A stretch of 64,000 nucleotides of DNA from Dokdonella sp. (GCF_019634845.1 NZ_JAHCAQ010000009.1:62001-126000); one strand, 5' to 3'; counted from the first letter of the stretch, positions 33,365 to 42,199 are shown. Notes: generated by a model not told the origin, from the sequence alone. Translations and numbers: made by a program.

Positions 33365-35176
33365 TCAGGAGGCGACTTTGGCGTGTGGCAGCGCGCCGCG
33401 CGCACGCTCGATCGCCGCGGCGATGCGCTCGCGTTCGGCATGCAGGCGCGCCGGCGTGTGGGTGCCGAACGAATCCAGATACTGGCCGATGTCGCTCACC
33501 TCGCTGGCCCAGCCGTCGAGATCGACGGCGAGCAGCTCGTCGAGCGCGCCCTCGCGCAGCGCCAGCCCTTCGCTGTGCAGGTCGCTCGCACGCGGCAGCA
33601 GGCCGATCGGCGTGTCCTGCGCGCCGGCTGCGCCGGTGCAGCGGCCGATGATCCACTCGAGCACGCGCAGGTTCTCGCCAAAACCGGGCCACAGGAACTT
33701 GCCGTCGGCACCCTTGCGGAACCAGTTGACGTGGAACATCTGTGGCAGCTTCATGCCGGGCCTGTCGAACGACAGCCAGTGCGCGAAGTAGTCACCGTAG
33801 TTGTAGCCGCAGAACGGCTTCATCGCCATCGAATCGCGGCGCAGCACACCGACGGCGCCGGTGGCGGCGGCCGTCGTCTCCGAACCCATCGCCGCGCCGA
33901 CCAGCACGCCGTGCGCCCAGTCGCGGGCCTGGAATACCAGCGGCACCAGCGAGGGGCGGCGTCCGCCGAACACGATCGCGCTGATCGGCACGCCTTGCGG
34001 ATGTTCGGCCATTGGCGACCAGCTCGGTGCCTGACGGGCCGCAACCGTGAACCGCGAGTTGGGGTGCGCGGCCGGACCATGCGCGCTGTCGTAGGGACGT
34101 CCGCGCCAGTCGGTGACCGGGGTCCCCTCATGCAGGCCTTCCCACCAGGGCTGGTTGTCGGCGGTGACGGCGACATTGGTGTAGATCGTGTCGTGCTGGA
34201 TCGAGGCCAGCGCATTGGGGTTGGTGCCGTGATCGGTACCGGGAGCGACGCCGAAGAAGCCCGCTTCGGGGTTGATGGCGTAGAGGCGCCCGTCCGGACC
34301 GGGATGCATCCAGCAGATGTCGTCGCCGATCGTCCACACCTTCCAGCCCGCGTGGCGATAGCCTTCGGGTGGAATCAGCATCGACAGGTTGGTCTTGCCG
34401 CAAGCCGAGGGGAACGCGGCGGCGATGTAGTGGATATTGCCGCGCGGATCCTCGACGCCGACGATGAGCATGTGCTCGGCCAGCCAGCCTTCCTGGCGCG
34501 CCTGCCACGAGGCGATGCGCAGCGCATGGCACTTCTTGCCGAGCAGCGCATTGCCGCCGTAGCCGGAGCCGTAGGACTTGATCGTCAGTTCTTCGGGGAA
34601 GTGCATGATGAAACGGCGTTCGGGATCGAGTTCGCCGATCGAATGCAGACCCTTGACGAAGGTGCCTTCGCGCTCGATGCGGGCCAGGGCCGGCGCGCCC
34701 ATGCGCGTCATGATGCGCATGTTGGCGACCACGTAGGGCGAGTCGGTGATTTCCACGCCGCAGCGCGAAAGCGGCGAATCGATCGGGCCCATGCAATACG
34801 GGATCACGTACAGCGTGCGGCCGCGCATGCAGCCATCGAACAGCGCGTCGATCTTGGCGTGGGCCTCGTCCGGAGCGAGCCAGTGGTTGTTGGGACCGGC
34901 ATCGTCACGCTCGCGCGTGCACACGAGCGTCAGGTGTTCCACGCGCGCCACGTCGGACGGGTTGGAGCGGTGCAGGTAGCAGCCCGGATGGGTCTGCTGG
35001 TTGAGCTCGAGCAGCGTGCCGTCGGCGAGCATCTGCGCGCGCAGAGCCGCGGCCTCGGCCTCCGAGCCGTCGCACCAATGGATGTGATCGGGCCGGGTCA
35101 GGTGGGCAACTGCCGCCACCCAATGGTTGAGCGCTTCGAGTCGACTCGAAGTGATGCTTGACGTGTGTTGGCTCAT
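33365..35176 (-). CDS. pckG: phosphoenolpyruvate carboxykinase (GTP)
   Basis: 603 residues, normal for the GTP-dependent class. Converts oxaloacetate and GTP to PEP, GDP and carbon dioxide, the first step of gluconeogenesis. Visible motifs: the PEPCK-specific P-loop FPSACGKTN (255-263), YGSGYGGNALLGKKC with metal ligands, the WTIGDDICWMHPGPDGRLYAINPEAGFFGVAPGT block and FGGRRPSLVPLV. The ATG at 35176 (MSQHTSS) is chosen because the preceding codons are low quality and the family starts nearby. ATP-type enzymes differ in these motifs. Confidence 0.96.
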   Translation of the reverse strand: MSQHTSSITSSRLEALNHWVAAVAHLTRPDHIHWCDGSEAEAAALRAQMLADGTLLELNQQTHPGCYLHRSNPSDVARVEHLTLVCTRERDDAGPNNHWLAPDEAHAKIDALFDGCMRGRTLYVIPYCMGPIDSPLSRCGVEITDSPYVVANMRIMTRMGAPALARIEREGTFVKGLHSIGELDPERRFIMHFPEELTIKSYGSGYGGNALLGKKCHALRIASWQARQEGWLAEHMLIVGVEDPRGNIHYIAAAFPSACGKTNLSMLIPPEGYRHAGWKVWTIGDDICWMHPGPDGRLYAINPEAGFFGVAPGTDHGTNPNALASIQHDTIYTNVAVTADNQPWWEGLHEGTPVTDWRGRPYDSAHGPAAHPNSRFTVAARQAPSWSPMAEHPQGVPISAIVFGGRRPSLVPLVFQARDWAHGVLVGAAMGSETTAAATGAVGVLRRDSMAMKPFCGYNYGDYFAHWLSFDRPGMKLPQMFHVNWFRKGADGKFLWPGFGENLRVLEWIIGRCTGAAGAQDTPIGLLPRASDLHSEGLALREGALDELLAVDLDGWASEVSDIGQYLDSFGTHTPARLHAERERIAAAIERARGALPHAKVAS

Positions 35177-35447
35177 CAGACAGCGGCGGGACAAGAACGG
35201 ACAGGTGACGGTAGCGACCGCCTCCGGCCATTGCAAGGCGAACTGCGGCAAGCCGCATTGGACAGCCGATCCGGTGCCGGTGTCGCGTCGCGCCCGACAT
35301 GGCGGAAGGCCGCGCAACCGCTTGAGCCGGTGGCCGTTCCATCGCCTGCGCGGGTGAGGTGGTCAAGTCTGCAACGGTTGCCGCGGCAGCGGCGCCAGGC
35401 CCGGCTTCAGCGGCTGTGCGCGCCGCAGCCGCCGCTTGCGGACCCGA

Positions 35448-36032
35448 TCAGCGGCTCGGGATCAGCGTATCGATGAAGTCGTCGATGTAACGCTCGAACT
35501 CGTCGTGCGTCATGCGCGGCTGGCCGATGTGCGCGAGCTGGACGAAACCGACATAGGCCGAATAGGCCAGGCGTGCGCGGTTGGCGGCGGTCTTGGCGTC
35601 GAAGCCGGCCTCACGGAACGCGTGGGTGACGAAATCGATGCGTCGCTGCGAGGCGCGTTCGAGCAACGGACCGATCAGCGGCTGGTCGATCGCGCGGAAC
35701 AGCGCCGCGAAGATCGTGTGGGTCGGGCGGCGATGGCTGGTCAGGCGGATGAGTTCGCGCACGCGCTCGCGCGGGTCGGCGACCTTGGCCAGCGGTGCGA
35801 CGACCTGCTCCTCGTCGTTGTGCTCCCAGCGCTCGATGGCGGCCTGGATCAGGGCCTCGCGGGTCGGGAAATGCCAGTAGAAGCTGCCCTTGGTGACGCC
35901 GAGTCGACGTGCCAACGGCTCGATCGCAACCGCGCCCAGGCCGCTCTCGGCCAGCGCCTCGAGTGCGGCGAGCTCCCAGTCGACGGCTGACAGGCGGACC
36001 TTGGGTTCAGGCTTGGTGACCTTTCTTGGCAT
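35448..36032 (-). CDS. TetR-family transcriptional regulator
   Basis: 194 residues. The N-terminal HTH is AALEALAESGLGAVAIEPLARRLGVTKGSFYWHFPTREALIQAAIERWE, typical TetR. The C-terminal ligand domain is variable, with no obvious identity. It is divergent from the acyl-CoA dehydrogenase gene across a 155-bp gap holding a strong promoter and a perfect palindrome. The likely role is an acyl-CoA-responsive repressor of fadE and perhaps of itself, replacing FadR, which enterobacteria use. The ligand is inferred from context only. Confidence 0.85.
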   Translation of the reverse strand: MPRKVTKPEPKVRLSAVDWELAALEALAESGLGAVAIEPLARRLGVTKGSFYWHFPTREALIQAAIERWEHNDEEQVVAPLAKVADPRERVRELIRLTSHRRPTHTIFAALFRAIDQPLIGPLLERASQRRIDFVTHAFREAGFDAKTAANRARLAYSAYVGFVQLAHIGQPRMTHDEFERYIDDFIDTLIPSR

Positions 36033-36104
36033 CGCCGGAGTGTGCCGCAGCGCACGCCGCGGCGAAAGCCGCACGAGGCAAGCGTGGCGCTTGGCCGCAC
36101 GGTG

Positions 36105-36133
36105 TTGACAGTGTAAACACGTTCTTCAATACT
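36105..36133 (+). promoter_or_regulatory. sigma-70 promoter of fadE
   Basis: TTGACA (36105-36110), 17-bp spacer, AATACT (36128-36133; 4 of 6). Start expected near 36140. Within the spacer GTGT-AA-ACAC adds a second small dyad. Confidence 0.7.
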
Positions 36134-36142
36134 GGACAGTAT
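36129..36142. promoter_or_regulatory. perfect palindrome ATACTG-GA-CAGTAT, likely operator for the divergent TetR protein
   Basis: Six-base perfect arms with a 2-base centre overlap the -10 and start site of fadE and lie 97 bp before the TetR gene. Size and position fit a TetR-family operator that blocks fadE transcription. A second imperfect dyad (GTGTT...AACAC, 36102-36119) may extend it. Confidence 0.6.
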
Positions 36143-36187
36143 GGAACATCCGTGCCGCTGGGCTCGCCCATCCTCGAGGACCACGCC

Positions 36188-38656
36188 ATGACCGTGTTTG
36201 CGCCATTCCTTGCTGGTTTCCTGCTGCTCCTGGTCGCTGCCTACCTGCGCCTGCGATTGCCGTTGTGGTCGAGCCTGGCCGCCGCCGCCATCGTCGCTGC
36301 CGGCTTGCTGTGCCGGTCGGGCGCGGTGGCCACGCTCGTGCCACTGCTGCTGCTCGCCGTCGTCGCGCTGCCGCTCAATCTGGTCGCGTTCCGGCGCCGC
36401 CGGTTGTCGGCACCGCTGCTCGCGCTGTTTGCGCAGGTCACGCCGAAGCTGTCGGACACCGAACAGACCGCACTCGACGCCGGTACGGTCGGCTTCGAGG
36501 GTGAGTTGTTCAGCGGCAAGCCGGACTGGCGCAAGCTGCTGGCGCAGCCCAAGCCGCAGCTTTCCGTCGAGGAGCAAGCCTTCCTCGATGGCCCGGTCGA
36601 GACGCTGTGCGCGATGACCAACGATTGGGAAATCACCCACGAGCTGGCCGACCTGCCCGCGGCGGTGTGGGACTTCATCAAGAAGGAACGCTTCTTCGGC
36701 ATGATCATCCCGAAGAAGTACGGCGGTCTCGAGTTCTCGGCGCTGGCGCAATCGGCGGTGCTGCAAAAGCTCATGGGCGTGTCGGGCTCGTTGTCCTCGA
36801 CCGTGGGCGTGCCCAACTCGCTCGGTCCCGGCGAACTGCTGCTGCATTACGGCACCCCCGAGCAGCGCGACTACTACCTGCCGCGTCTTGCCGACGGCCG
36901 CGAGATCCCGTGCTTTGCGCTCACCGGGCCGTACGCGGGCTCGGATGCGACCTCGATTCCCGACTACGGCATCGTCTGCAAGGGCGAGTGGAACGGCGCC
37001 AACGTGGTCGGCGTGCGCCTGACCTTCGACAAGCGCTACATCACGCTGGCACCGATCGCGACGCTGTTCGGCCTGGCGTTCCGCATGCACGACCCCGAGC
37101 ACCTGCTTGGCGATGTCGAAGACATCGGCATCACGCTCGCGCTCATTCCGCACGACACCAAGGGACTTGAATACGGTCGGCGCCACTTCCCGCTCAACGC
37201 AGCCTTCCTCAACGGCCCGGTGCGCGGCAAGGACGTGTTCATCCCGCTCTCGCAGCTCATCGGTGGCGAGAAGATGGCCGGGCAGGGCTGGCGCATGCTG
37301 GTCGAATGCCTGTCGGTCGGGCGCGGCATCACGCTGCCCTCGAATGCGAGCGGCGGCGTCAAGGCGGGCGCGCTCGCGACCGGCGCGTATGCGCGCATCC
37401 GCAAGCAGTTCGGCATCGCGATCGGCCGTTTCGAGGGCGTCGAGGAAGCACTCGCGCGCATCGGCGGGCACAGCTATGCAATCAGCGCGCTGGCACGCGC
37501 CAGCGCGGCGGCGGTCGACCGCGGCGAAAAGCCGGCGGTGGTGACCGCCATCGCCAAGTACCACGCCACCGAGCGCGGCCGCGAGGTGGCCCGCGATGTG
37601 ATGGATGTGCACGGCGGCAAGGGCGTCCAGCTCGGCCCCGGCAACTACGCCGGCCGCGCCTGGCAGACCTCGCCGATCGCGATCACGGTCGAAGGCGCCA
37701 ACATCCTCACGCGCAGCCTCATGATCTTCGGCCAGGGCGCGATCCGCTGTCATCCGTTCGTGCTGCGCGAGATGGCTGCACTCAAGCTCAGCGATCGCGA
37801 TGAGCGCCTCAAGGCCTTCGACGCCGCGCTGTGGGGCCACGTCGGTTTCGCGATCTCCAACGCGGTGCGCAGCCTCGTGCTCGGCCTCACCTTCGGCAAG
37901 ATCGGGCGCGTGCCGGGCGACACCTGGACGCGGCGTTACTACCGCAAGCTCAACCGCTACGCGGCGGCGCTCGCGCTGGTCTCCGACACCTCGATGCTCG
38001 TGCTTGGCGGCAAGCTCAAGTTCAAGGAAAAGCTGTCCGCGCGGCTTGGCGACGTGCTCTCCAACCTTTACATCGCCAGCGCGATGCTCAAGCGCTACGA
38101 GGACCAGGGGCGTCCGTTCAACGACCGTCCGCTGCTCGCCTGGGCGTTCCATGACGGCGTGTACCGCATGCAGGAAGCGCTCGATGGCGTGCTGCGCAAC
38201 TTCCCGCTGCGCCCGGTGGCGTGGTTCTTGCGCGCGCTGGTGTTCCCGCTCGGCCGCCGTGAGGTGCCACCGTCGGATCGGCTCGGGCGCCGCGTCGCCG
38301 CGATCCTGTGCACGCCGGGCGAGTCGCGTGACCGGCTCGGCGAGTGGGTGTACTTGACGCCCAACGCCAACAATCCGGTCGGTCGCATGCACGCCTTGCT
38401 GCCCGACGTGATTGCCGCCGAGCCGATCGAGCGCAAGTTCCTCAAGGCCGCCAAGGCCGGCGAGCTCGATGGCTATGACTACGACAGCCAGCTTGCCGAT
38501 GCGCAGGCCAAGGGCGTGCTCAGCGCCGCCGAATGCGACCTGCTCGCGCGCGTGCGCACGGCGACGTTCGAGTTCATCTCGGTCGATGACTTCGACCCGG
38601 ACGAGCTCGCGGCCGGCAAGCACCACGAGCGCAAGGCGTTGCGCCACGCGGCATGA
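36188..38656 (+). CDS. fadE: acyl-CoA dehydrogenase FadE
   Basis: 822 residues, the long FadE type (E. coli 814). Two or three N-terminal membrane helices (about 3-57) are followed by the FAD-dependent dehydrogenase domain: FFGMIIPKKYGGLEFSALAQ, GVPNSLGPGELLLHYGTPEQRDYYLPRLADGREIPCFALTGP, then DVMDVHGGKGVQLGPGNYAGRAWQTSPIAITVEGANILTRSLMIFGQGAIRCHP. It has the extra C-terminal domain of about 300 residues of this class. Catalyses the first oxidation of fatty-acid beta-oxidation, passing electrons to ETF, whose genes are at 47.8-49.9 kb. Control by the divergent TetR is likely. Confidence 0.95.
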   Translation: MTVFAPFLAGFLLLLVAAYLRLRLPLWSSLAAAAIVAAGLLCRSGAVATLVPLLLLAVVALPLNLVAFRRRRLSAPLLALFAQVTPKLSDTEQTALDAGTVGFEGELFSGKPDWRKLLAQPKPQLSVEEQAFLDGPVETLCAMTNDWEITHELADLPAAVWDFIKKERFFGMIIPKKYGGLEFSALAQSAVLQKLMGVSGSLSSTVGVPNSLGPGELLLHYGTPEQRDYYLPRLADGREIPCFALTGPYAGSDATSIPDYGIVCKGEWNGANVVGVRLTFDKRYITLAPIATLFGLAFRMHDPEHLLGDVEDIGITLALIPHDTKGLEYGRRHFPLNAAFLNGPVRGKDVFIPLSQLIGGEKMAGQGWRMLVECLSVGRGITLPSNASGGVKAGALATGAYARIRKQFGIAIGRFEGVEEALARIGGHSYAISALARASAAAVDRGEKPAVVTAIAKYHATERGREVARDVMDVHGGKGVQLGPGNYAGRAWQTSPIAITVEGANILTRSLMIFGQGAIRCHPFVLREMAALKLSDRDERLKAFDAALWGHVGFAISNAVRSLVLGLTFGKIGRVPGDTWTRRYYRKLNRYAAALALVSDTSMLVLGGKLKFKEKLSARLGDVLSNLYIASAMLKRYEDQGRPFNDRPLLAWAFHDGVYRMQEALDGVLRNFPLRPVAWFLRALVFPLGRREVPPSDRLGRRVAAILCTPGESRDRLGEWVYLTPNANNPVGRMHALLPDVIAAEPIERKFLKAAKAGELDGYDYDSQLADAQAKGVLSAAECDLLARVRTATFEFISVDDFDPDELAAGKHHERKALRHAA

Positions 38657-38663
38657 TCGCCGA

Positions 38664-38697
38664 CCATCGTGGGCACCGCGCGAGGTGCCCACGATGG
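38664..38697 (+). promoter_or_regulatory. 14-bp perfect hairpin covering the ribosome-binding site and ATG of the cytosine deaminase
   Basis: CCATCGTGGGCACC (38664-38677) pairs perfectly with GGTGCCCACGATGG (38684-38697) across the loop GCGCGA. The right arm contains the start codon at 38694-38696, and the SD-like GAGG (38682-38685) sits at its edge. The hairpin starts 8 bases after the fadE stop, so a ribosome finishing fadE would open it. This suggests strict translational coupling. There is no T-run to make it a terminator. Confidence 0.72.
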
Positions 38698-39152
38698 ACA
38701 TGCACGACTGCGACCATGAATTTCTTGCCGCCGCGCGTGCCGAGGCCGCCGCCGGCCTCGCCGAGGGTGGCATCCCGATCGGCTGCGTGATCGTGCATGC
38801 GGGCCGCATCATCGGCCGCGGTCACAACCGCCGCGTGCAGCAGGGCAGCGTGATCCGCCACGGCGAGATGGATGCGTTCGAGAATGCGGGGCGGCAGGAC
38901 GCGCGCGTCTACCGCGAGTGCACGCTCTACACCACGCTGTCGCCCTGCGCGATGTGCAGCGGCGCGATCGTGCTGTACGGAATCCCGCGCGTGGTGATCG
39001 GCGAGAACCGCTCGTTTCGCGGCGAGGAGGACTGGTTGCGCAGCCGCGGCGTCGAACTCGTGCTCGCCGACGATGCAGGTTGCAGCGAACTCATGGCACG
39101 CTTCATGCGCGAGCAGCCCGCGCTGTGGCACGAGGACATCGGTGAACCCTGA
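38694..39152 (+). CDS. cytosine deaminase of the fungal (Fcy1) type
   Basis: 152 residues; yeast Fcy1 has 158. The zinc-deaminase motif is HGEMDAFEN (His56, Glu58) with SPCAMCSGA (Cys85, Cys88). Throughout, the sequence follows Fcy1 rather than TadA or guanine deaminase: EGGIPIGCVIV, GRGHNRRVQQGS, TLYTTLSPC, VLYGIPRVVIGEN, and the ending LWHEDIGE. The predicted reaction is cytosine to uracil plus ammonia, pyrimidine salvage. E. coli uses an unrelated amidohydrolase (CodA) for this. It may be co-transcribed with fadE, and its start codon lies inside a strong hairpin. A second in-frame ATG lies at 38700. Confidence 0.85.
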   Translation: MDMHDCDHEFLAAARAEAAAGLAEGGIPIGCVIVHAGRIIGRGHNRRVQQGSVIRHGEMDAFENAGRQDARVYRECTLYTTLSPCAMCSGAIVLYGIPRVVIGENRSFRGEEDWLRSRGVELVLADDAGCSELMARFMREQPALWHEDIGEP

Positions 39153-39364
39153 CCGCAGCGGCCGCTCGCGACTGGCTGTGCGCCAGCGCGCCGCTCCCTG
39201 CGGCGGGCCGTCGGCGCAGCCGGGCGCACGCATCACGCAGTGATGCCGCGGTGCCGCGACGTCGCCGCCAGCGCGGCGGTTGCGGGCTCGGGTGCCAAAT
39301 CGCGTTGTTGGTGGCATGGTGCCAGTGCGGCGCCAACCGTTCCCCTGACCAACGAGGCCAAGCC

Positions 39365-40666
39365 ATGATTCACATCCATCGTCCCGTCCATGCCACGCTG
39401 CGCGCCGGCGTCCTCGGCGCGGCGCTCGCGGCCGCCTGTGGTCTCGCCCATGCCGCGCCGGGCGCCAGCCCGGCCACCCCGGTGGCGCAATACTGGATGG
39501 ACATCGCCACCTTCAACATGATGGGCATGGACGAGATGCCCGAGATGGCCGGCATGGGCGGCGGCATGCTGAGCGGCATGATGAACCGCAACAGCCGTAC
39601 CGGCCGCGACGGCCGCCATGCCAAGGGCGTGGGCAACTTCGGCGAAACGCGCGGCGGTGGGATCGGCCGCCGTGTCGACATCGCGCTGTACACGCGCGAC
39701 AACAGCGCCGGCACCAGCGCATTGCAGCAGGTTCCGGCAGGCGCCGACCTCGGTGCGGCGCCGCTGCACCTGATCACGCCGCCGCGCGAAAGCGTGCAGG
39801 CGGGCGGGGACACGGTGGAGCTGCCCGAGCGGCCGCGCGGCCGCATCCTGTTCTACTGGGGCTGCAGCGCCGACATCAAGGCCGGCCAGCCGCGCATCCT
39901 CGACATGAGCAAGCTCAGCGCACAGGACTACGCGGGCTTCATGCAGGGCCGCCACGTGGCCGATCGTGGTGCGCGCGCCGAGGCGGGTCATGCGATCTGG
40001 CCGAACGAGCGCGAGAACTCGCACATCACGCGGCGTGCCTCGCTGGTCGGTGAGCATACGGTCAGCGGCGACGGCGTGCCGGCCGGACTCAGCTTCCGCA
40101 TCGACGAGCGGCACGATTTCATGCCGAGTCTCAAGGTCGATTCGGCGGGCGATCTGGCCGCGAGCATCCGCGTGCACTGGCAGCCGGTCGACACCGCGCG
40201 GGCCTACCTGCTCACCGCGATGAGCGGCGGCATGGATGGCAACAACGCCCCCGAGATGGTGATCTGGAGTTCGTCCGAGCCACCCGAATCGGGCTTCGGC
40301 CTGCTCGACTACATCAGCAACGCCAACATCGACAAATGGCTCAAGGAGCGCGTGCTGCTGGCGCCGAGCCAGACCGAATGCGCGATCCCCAAGGGCATCT
40401 TCGCCAACAGCCAGGGCGCGATGCTGCAGGCGATCGCCTACGGTGACGAACTCAACCTCGTGCATCCGCCGCGGCCGGCCGACCCGAAGGCCGCGTGGAA
40501 GCCCGAGTGGTCGGTGCGCGTGCGCAACAAGTCGGTGGCGATGAACATGCTCGGGCAGGAGAACGTCGAGATGCCGGCGCAGCACGGGCGGCGCCAGCGC
40601 GACGACGACTCGCAAGGCGAGCGGCCGAGCGCGAAGAAGTTGCTCAAGGGTCTCTTTGGCCACTGA
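39365..40666 (+). CDS. secreted protein of unknown function with a Met-rich segment
   Basis: 433 residues with a signal peptide (LGAALAAACGLAHAAPG). Residues 45-75 are very rich in Met and Gly (FNMMGMDEMPEMAGMGGG). A mostly beta-looking body contains RGRILFYWGCSADIKAG, and an acidic/basic C-terminus closes the protein. I do not recognise the family. Met-rich patches in exported proteins sometimes bind copper, but here they could equally be flexible linker. The gene stands alone, between the deaminase and convergent fghA. Composition and codon use match neighbouring genes. Confidence 0.75.
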   Translation: MIHIHRPVHATLRAGVLGAALAAACGLAHAAPGASPATPVAQYWMDIATFNMMGMDEMPEMAGMGGGMLSGMMNRNSRTGRDGRHAKGVGNFGETRGGGIGRRVDIALYTRDNSAGTSALQQVPAGADLGAAPLHLITPPRESVQAGGDTVELPERPRGRILFYWGCSADIKAGQPRILDMSKLSAQDYAGFMQGRHVADRGARAEAGHAIWPNERENSHITRRASLVGEHTVSGDGVPAGLSFRIDERHDFMPSLKVDSAGDLAASIRVHWQPVDTARAYLLTAMSGGMDGNNAPEMVIWSSSEPPESGFGLLDYISNANIDKWLKERVLLAPSQTECAIPKGIFANSQGAMLQAIAYGDELNLVHPPRPADPKAAWKPEWSVRVRNKSVAMNMLGQENVEMPAQHGRRQRDDDSQGERPSAKKLLKGLFGH

Positions 40667-40738
40667 CGTGGCCGTGGCCACCGCATGCCGGCCGCTGGCA
40701 CGCGGCCGGCCGGCGCCAGCGGCGACCGCCCGCTGGCG

Positions 40739-41587
40739 CTAGTCGCACAGCGCCTGCGCGTGATGGCGCAGGTGCTCGTCGATGAAGCTCTGGATGAACC
40801 AGTAGCTGTGGTCATAGCCCGCGTGCACGCGCAGCGACAGCGGCTGGCGCGCGGCACGCGCGGCCGCATCGAGCCGCCAGTATTGCAGCTGCACCTCGAG
40901 GAACTGGTCGGCCTGGCCCTGCTCGACCAGCAGCGTGCCTGGGAAGCGGCGGCGCATTTCCAGCAGCGACACCGCATCCCACTCGCGCCAGGCCTTGCTG
41001 TCGTTGCCGAGGTAATGCCGCAACGCCTTGCGGCCCCACGGGACCAGGCTGGGCGCCACGATCGGCGCGAACGCCGATACCGAGCGGTAGCGACGCGGAT
41101 TCTTCAGCGCGATCACGAGCGCGCCATGACCGCCCATCGAGTGTCCGCACAGGCCCTCGCGATCGATATCGAGCAACGGGAAGTGGCTGCCAAGCACATA
41201 CGGCAGTTCCTTGGTCACGTAGCTGTACATGCGGAAGCGCTTGGCGTAGGCCGCTTCGGTGGCGTCGAGGTAGAAGCCCGCGCCCTCGCCGAACTCCCAG
41301 TCGCCGGTGGCGCCATCGATGCCGGTGTCGCGCGGGCTGGTGTCGGGCGTGACCAGCGCGATGCCCAGTTCGGCGGCCATGCGCTGCGCGCCGGCCTTGA
41401 TCGCGAAGGTTTCTTCGTTGCAGGTGAGTCCGGCCAGGCAGTACAGCACCGGCGCGCGCCGGCCGGCGCGCAGTGGCGGCACGAATACGCCAAAGCGCAT
41501 CGGGCCATCGGTTTCCAGCGAGTCGTGTCGATAGTAGCCCTGCATGCCGCCATGGCATTGCTGCTGGCTGATGGTGTGGATGCTCAT
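40739..41587 (-). CDS. fghA: S-formylglutathione hydrolase
   Basis: 282 residues, normal size. Serine esterase of alpha/beta-hydrolase fold that hydrolyses S-formylglutathione to formate and glutathione, the last step of glutathione-dependent formaldehyde detoxification. The nucleophile Ser150 lies in GHSMGGHGAL; other hallmarks are LAGLTCNEETF, PDTSPRDTGIDGATGDWEFGEGAGFYLDAT and the histidine segment AGYDHSYWFI. The start at 41587 (MSIHT) matches the family. The partner dehydrogenase AdhC is not adjacent. Confidence 0.95.
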   Translation of the reverse strand: MSIHTISQQQCHGGMQGYYRHDSLETDGPMRFGVFVPPLRAGRRAPVLYCLAGLTCNEETFAIKAGAQRMAAELGIALVTPDTSPRDTGIDGATGDWEFGEGAGFYLDATEAAYAKRFRMYSYVTKELPYVLGSHFPLLDIDREGLCGHSMGGHGALVIALKNPRRYRSVSAFAPIVAPSLVPWGRKALRHYLGNDSKAWREWDAVSLLEMRRRFPGTLLVEQGQADQFLEVQLQYWRLDAAARAARQPLSLRVHAGYDHSYWFIQSFIDEHLRHHAQALCD

Positions 41588-41710
41588 GGCGGATCGGTTC
41601 CGTTGATGCCGTGCGCGCCGGCTGGCGCTGGGCACGGGCCGTGTGTCGGGGTGGCTGTGGCTTGGGCTACTCTACCCGCGCCCGCGCGCCGTCGCACGCC
41701 ACGTTCCGCC

Positions 41711-42199
41711 ATGCCCTACACGCCGATCCTCGCCACGCTTGGCTATGTGCTGTCGCCCGACGGCAGCCGCGTGCTCATGATCCACCGCAATGCGCGCGCC
41801 GACGACCAGCACCTGGGCAAGTACAACGGCCTCGGCGGCAAGCTCGAACCGGGCGAGGACGCGCATGCGGGCATGTGTCGTGAGATACGCGAGGAAGCAG
41901 GCATCGAATGCGAACAGCTGCATCTGCGCGGAACGCTCAACTGGCCGGGCTTCGGCAAGCGCGGCGAGGATTGGTTCGGCTTCATCTTCACGATCACGCG
42001 CTACCGCGGTACGCCGCTCAGGCACAATCCCGAAGGTGCGCTCGAATGGGTCGACCGTGCACGCCTGCACGAACTGCCGATGTGGGAAGGCGACCGCCAT
42101 TTCCTGCCACTCGTGTTCAATGCCGACCCGCGTCCGTTCCACGGCGTGATGCCGTACCGTGACGGGCGCATGCAGTCGTGGACCTATTCGCGGGGTTGA
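41711..42199 (+). CDS. Nudix hydrolase, MutT/MTH1-like (8-oxo-dGTP diphosphatase type)
   Basis: 162 residues from ATG 41711. The Nudix box reads GGKLEPGEDAHAGMCREIREEAGIE, with every catalytic residue of the GX5EX7REUXEEXGU pattern. Upstream, LMIHRNARADDQHLGKYNGLGGKLE and downstream LNWPGFGKRGEDWFGFIFT resemble MutT-like enzymes of the YtkD/MTH1 kind that cleanse oxidised purine nucleotides. The substrate is not proven by the sequence. Its 3' end overlaps the convergent carrier gene by 16 bp. Confidence 0.85.
   Translation: MPYTPILATLGYVLSPDGSRVLMIHRNARADDQHLGKYNGLGGKLEPGEDAHAGMCREIREEAGIECEQLHLRGTLNWPGFGKRGEDWFGFIFTITRYRGTPLRHNPEGALEWVDRARLHELPMWEGDRHFLPLVFNADPRPFHGVMPYRDGRMQSWTYSRG

Noticed and set aside
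33286-33441. Upstream start for the sulfotransferase at 33441
   Set aside because: It would overlap the end of pckG by 77 bp and adds residues without domain character.
35849-38812. Long minus-strand frame opposite fadE
   Set aside because: It would run through the TetR start and the fadE/TetR promoter; composition is that of a shadow.
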